Under the pieces are notes generated by a model. It saw nothing but the letters and a program-made list of their open reading frames with translations, did no database searches and was not told where the DNA came from. A stretch of 8,653 bases of DNA, from contig JACVQI010000076.1 in the NCBI GenBank assembly GCA_015661095.1, forward strand, positions 1 through 8,653, read 5' to 3'. This document shows positions 6,761-8,653 of this stretch, in pieces. Position 1 is the stretch's first letter. Every line of letters begins with the position of its first letter. The DNA is from Gammaproteobacteria bacterium. Its GTDB lineage: Bacteria > Pseudomonadota > Gammaproteobacteria > Eutrophobiales > Eutrophobiaceae. The translations under genes were made by a program, and so were the position numbers.

Positions 6761-7624
6761 ATGCGAGTTAAGCAGTGGCTGCGCGAGCCGATTCTGCACT
6801 TTATACTGATCGGCTTTGCGCTATTCCTCTACCACCACTACACCGCACGCGATAGCGGCGATGAGCGGCGCATCGTTGTCAGTCAGGCGGAAATCGATAA
6901 TCTGGCGCGCCAGTACCAGGCGACCTGGATGCGGCCACCGACGGTAACAGAACTGTCGGGTCTGGTCGAAACCTACATTCAGGATGAGATTATGTATCGC
7001 GAAGGGCGTGCGCTGGGTCTCGACCGCGACGATTCGGTGATCAAGCGGCGCGTGCGCCAGAAGCTCGAGGTCTTGTCCGAGGAAGTCATCGAGCGCGCTC
7101 CCCCGGGCGACGCCGATCTGGCCGAGTATTTGCAGGCGAACCCCTACAAATTCCGGCAGCCGGCAGTCGTCAGTTTTGAGCAGATACTGTTAACGACCGA
7201 GGGTAGTGGCGTTGCGATCGACCGCCGGCTCGCCGCGGTGCGCAGTGCCATCGAGCACGGCGCTGATCCCGCGACACTCGGTATAGCGACGATGCTTCCT
7301 TATCGCGAAGAAGGAACTGCGGTGGATCTGGTGGCGAGGTCTTTCGGCGAGCAATTCGCGGCACAACTCGAAACACTGGAGGTGGGTAAGTGGGCGGGTC
7401 CGGTGGTGTCCGGATTCGGCATGCATCTGGTTTGGATCAGCGCGCGCACTCCGGCTGAGCTGCCCCTGCTTGCGGAAGTACGTCCGCTAGTCGAGCGCGA
7501 ATGGGAGGCGGACCGGCGCGCTCGCGCGCTCGCGGCAGAGTATCGTCGGCTGCGAGAACAATATGACGTCGTCATCGAAGCGAAGTCGCCGGAAACTGCA
7601 CCACGCCAGGATACCCAGCCATGA
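6761..7624 (+). CDS. Membrane-anchored parvulin-type peptidyl-prolyl isomerase (PpiC/SurA-like)
   Basis: Numbered from ATG 6749, one N-terminal membrane helix (about 15-29, LHFILIGFALFLYHH) is followed by a periplasmic region. A SurA/PpiD-like helical segment (about 44-115) contains VSQAEIDNLA and LVETYIQDEIMYREGRALGL. A parvulin-like domain (about 135-235) includes VSFEQILLT, LEVGKWAGPVVSGFGMHLV, and a charged C-terminal helix. The first of the two parvulin active-site histidines (usual HIL motif) is replaced by Gln145; the second, H226, is kept. It may therefore act as a chaperone more than a catalyst. ATG 6761 is preferred because GAGGG at 6751-6755 precedes it by 5 bases, whereas ATG 6749 has no site. 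The stop overlaps the next gene's ATG (ATGA), so the two are translationally coupled. This PPIase is often found beside HupE/UreJ genes in proteobacteria, from general knowledge. Confidence 0.85.
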   Translation: MRVKQWLREPILHFILIGFALFLYHHYTARDSGDERRIVVSQAEIDNLARQYQATWMRPPTVTELSGLVETYIQDEIMYREGRALGLDRDDSVIKRRVRQKLEVLSEEVIERAPPGDADLAEYLQANPYKFRQPAVVSFEQILLTTEGSGVAIDRRLAAVRSAIEHGADPATLGIATMLPYREEGTAVDLVARSFGEQFAAQLETLEVGKWAGPVVSGFGMHLVWISARTPAELPLLAEVRPLVEREWEADRRARALAAEYRRLREQYDVVIEAKSPETAPRQDTQP

Positions 7625-8614
7625 GCCGGTTCAGCCTTCTGTTGTGCGGGATGTTGTTGCTGTTCAGCCTGGCATCTACCGTTTATGCCGATGAGTTTCG
7701 GCCCGCCTATCTGCAGCTCACCCAGATCGACGCAACGACCTACGACGTATTGTGGAAGATTCCCGCGCTCGATGAGAACACGACACTAAGGATCCAGCCT
7801 GAATTTCCGACCGGCACCGAGATGCGAGGCGCCGTCAGCAGTACTTATGCCAATGGCGCGGCGGTACAGCGCTGGCACATTAACGTGGCCGGTGGCCTTG
7901 CCGGCAAAACCGTGACGTTCTCCGGCCTCGCGGTGACGCGCATCGATGTGCTGGTGCGTGTCATGCGTCTCGACGGCACCACCCAACTCGGCCGTGTACT
8001 GCCGTTCGAAGCGCGCTTCCAGATCACGGCAAGTCCGGGCGCCTTCGAAGTCGTGCAGACCTACAGCGTGCTCGGCATCGGTCACATCCTGACCGGATTC
8101 GATCATCTGCTGTTCGTGCTGGCGCTGCTGATCCTGGTGAACGGCAAACGCCGTCTGATCGCCACCATCACCGCATTCACGCTGGCGCACAGCATCACGC
8201 TCGCGCTCGCCACACTCGGCTTCATGCATGTGCCTGGCAAGCCGGTCGAAGCGATGATCGCGCTCAGCATCGTGTTCGTGGCGACCGAGATCATACACGC
8301 GCGGCAGGGCAAACCCGGCCTGACGCAGCGCTACCCCTGGATGGTGGCGTTTACATTTGGGTTGCTGCACGGGCTCGGCTTCGCGGGCGCGCTGGCCGAA
8401 GTCGGTCTGCCGCCGCTATCGATTCCGATCGCACTGCTGTTTCGAGATCGGTCAGCTGTTGTTCATCGCAGCGGTGTTCGCCGCCATTGTGCTGGCACGG
8501 TGGTTCGTCCGGGGCATGCGCATGCCGCGGCCGGACTGGCTGTGGTGGATTCCGCCGTATGTGATTGGCGGCGTCGCGAGTTATTGGGTATTCGCGCGCG
8601 TCGCGGCGTTCTGA
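7621..8614 (+). pseudogene. HupE/UreJ family membrane protein, interrupted by a frameshift
   Basis: From ATG 7621 (AGGA at 7608-7611) the frame encodes a signal peptide (about 1-22, ending TVYA before DEF), an extracytoplasmic beta-rich domain (about 23-140), and membrane helices of the HupE/UreJ_2 family. The signature HxxxxxDH is present (H155, D161, H162), with H190 in TLAHSITLALA and H250 in FGLLHGLGFAGAL. HupE/UreJ proteins are known or proposed nickel or cobalt permeases; substrates of this two-domain subgroup are not established. Just after IPIALL (codon ending 8439) the frame loses homology and runs open off the window, while the +1 frame continues with FEIGQLLFIAAVF to YWVFARVAAF and a TGA at 8612-8614. 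About 15 bases coding for a FFNVG-like stretch appear reduced to a single T at 8440, a net loss of about 14 bases. Restored, the protein would be about 335 residues, normal for the family. It may be true decay or a sequence or assembly error. Confidence 0.85.
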
Positions 8615-8653
8615 AGTGTCAGCCACACGGCACCAGCAGCGAAATCTCGAAAC

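Noticed and set aside
7786..8370. Long antisense open frame (194 codons) opposite the HupE/UreJ gene
   Set aside because: Its product is an Arg/His/Glu-rich composition with no recognisable motif, as expected opposite a GC-rich membrane-protein gene; the sense strand has clear family motifs.
8357..8614. Separate small gene starting at 8357
   Set aside because: Its first 28 codons are out of frame with conserved HupE coding sequence; only the part from 8441 is meaningful, as the shifted tail of the same gene.
1..8653. A mobile element, CRISPR array, tRNA or defence system
   Set aside because: No transposase or integrase motif, no spaced repeats, no tRNA-like cloverleaf and no nuclease or toxin-antitoxin motif was seen on either strand.

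Overview
The window looks like a chromosomal stretch of a proteobacterium, most likely a gammaproteobacterium. This rests on the mix of families seen (YdiK-like AI-2E transporter, YhhQ-type queuosine precursor transporter, DUF481 outer-membrane barrel, PPIase/HupE pair), on Gram-negative envelope signatures such as a barrel ending in aromatic residues, and on moderately high GC. It is an inference; no rRNA or other taxonomic marker is present. All recognisable genes lie on the + strand and no RNA gene, insertion sequence, integrase or CRISPR array was seen.

Layout. (1) Positions 1-548: the C-terminal half of an AI-2E family (YdiK-like) permease, cut by the window edge. (2) Positions 723-2708: a two-gene unit encoding a CcdA/DsbD-type transmembrane thiol-redox protein with a cysteine-free extracytoplasmic N-terminal domain, then, 9 bases later, a SCO1/SenC-type copper/thiol protein. 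(3) Positions 2811-4535: an aldehyde ferredoxin oxidoreductase (AOR) family tungsto/molybdo-pterin enzyme, preceded by an AT-rich dyad. (4) Positions 4617-5390: a queuosine precursor transporter (YhhQ family) starting at a GTG. (5) Positions 5562-6623: an exported DUF481-type outer-membrane barrel with its own promoter candidate. (6) Positions 6761-8614: a membrane-anchored parvulin-type PPIase that overlaps by four bases (ATGA) a HupE/UreJ-family membrane protein. The HupE/UreJ gene is broken in this sequence by what looks like a 14-base deletion.

How they may work together. The CcdA-like protein could pass reducing equivalents across the inner membrane to the SCO protein's CxxxC pair, a plausible copper-site or thiol-maintenance pair. 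Whether the AOR enzyme belongs functionally with them is open: it is co-directional, but separated by 102 bases that contain a possible operator. The PPIase and HupE-like protein are translationally coupled and probably form one envelope or metal-transport unit. The DUF481 barrel just upstream could belong to it, but a 137-base gap with a hairpin separates them.

The strongest observation is the frameshift in the HupE/UreJ gene. No clearly new system is visible. The most unusual arrangement is the CcdA-like, SCO and AOR neighbourhood, with no cytochrome oxidase, ferredoxin or cofactor-synthesis gene in view.
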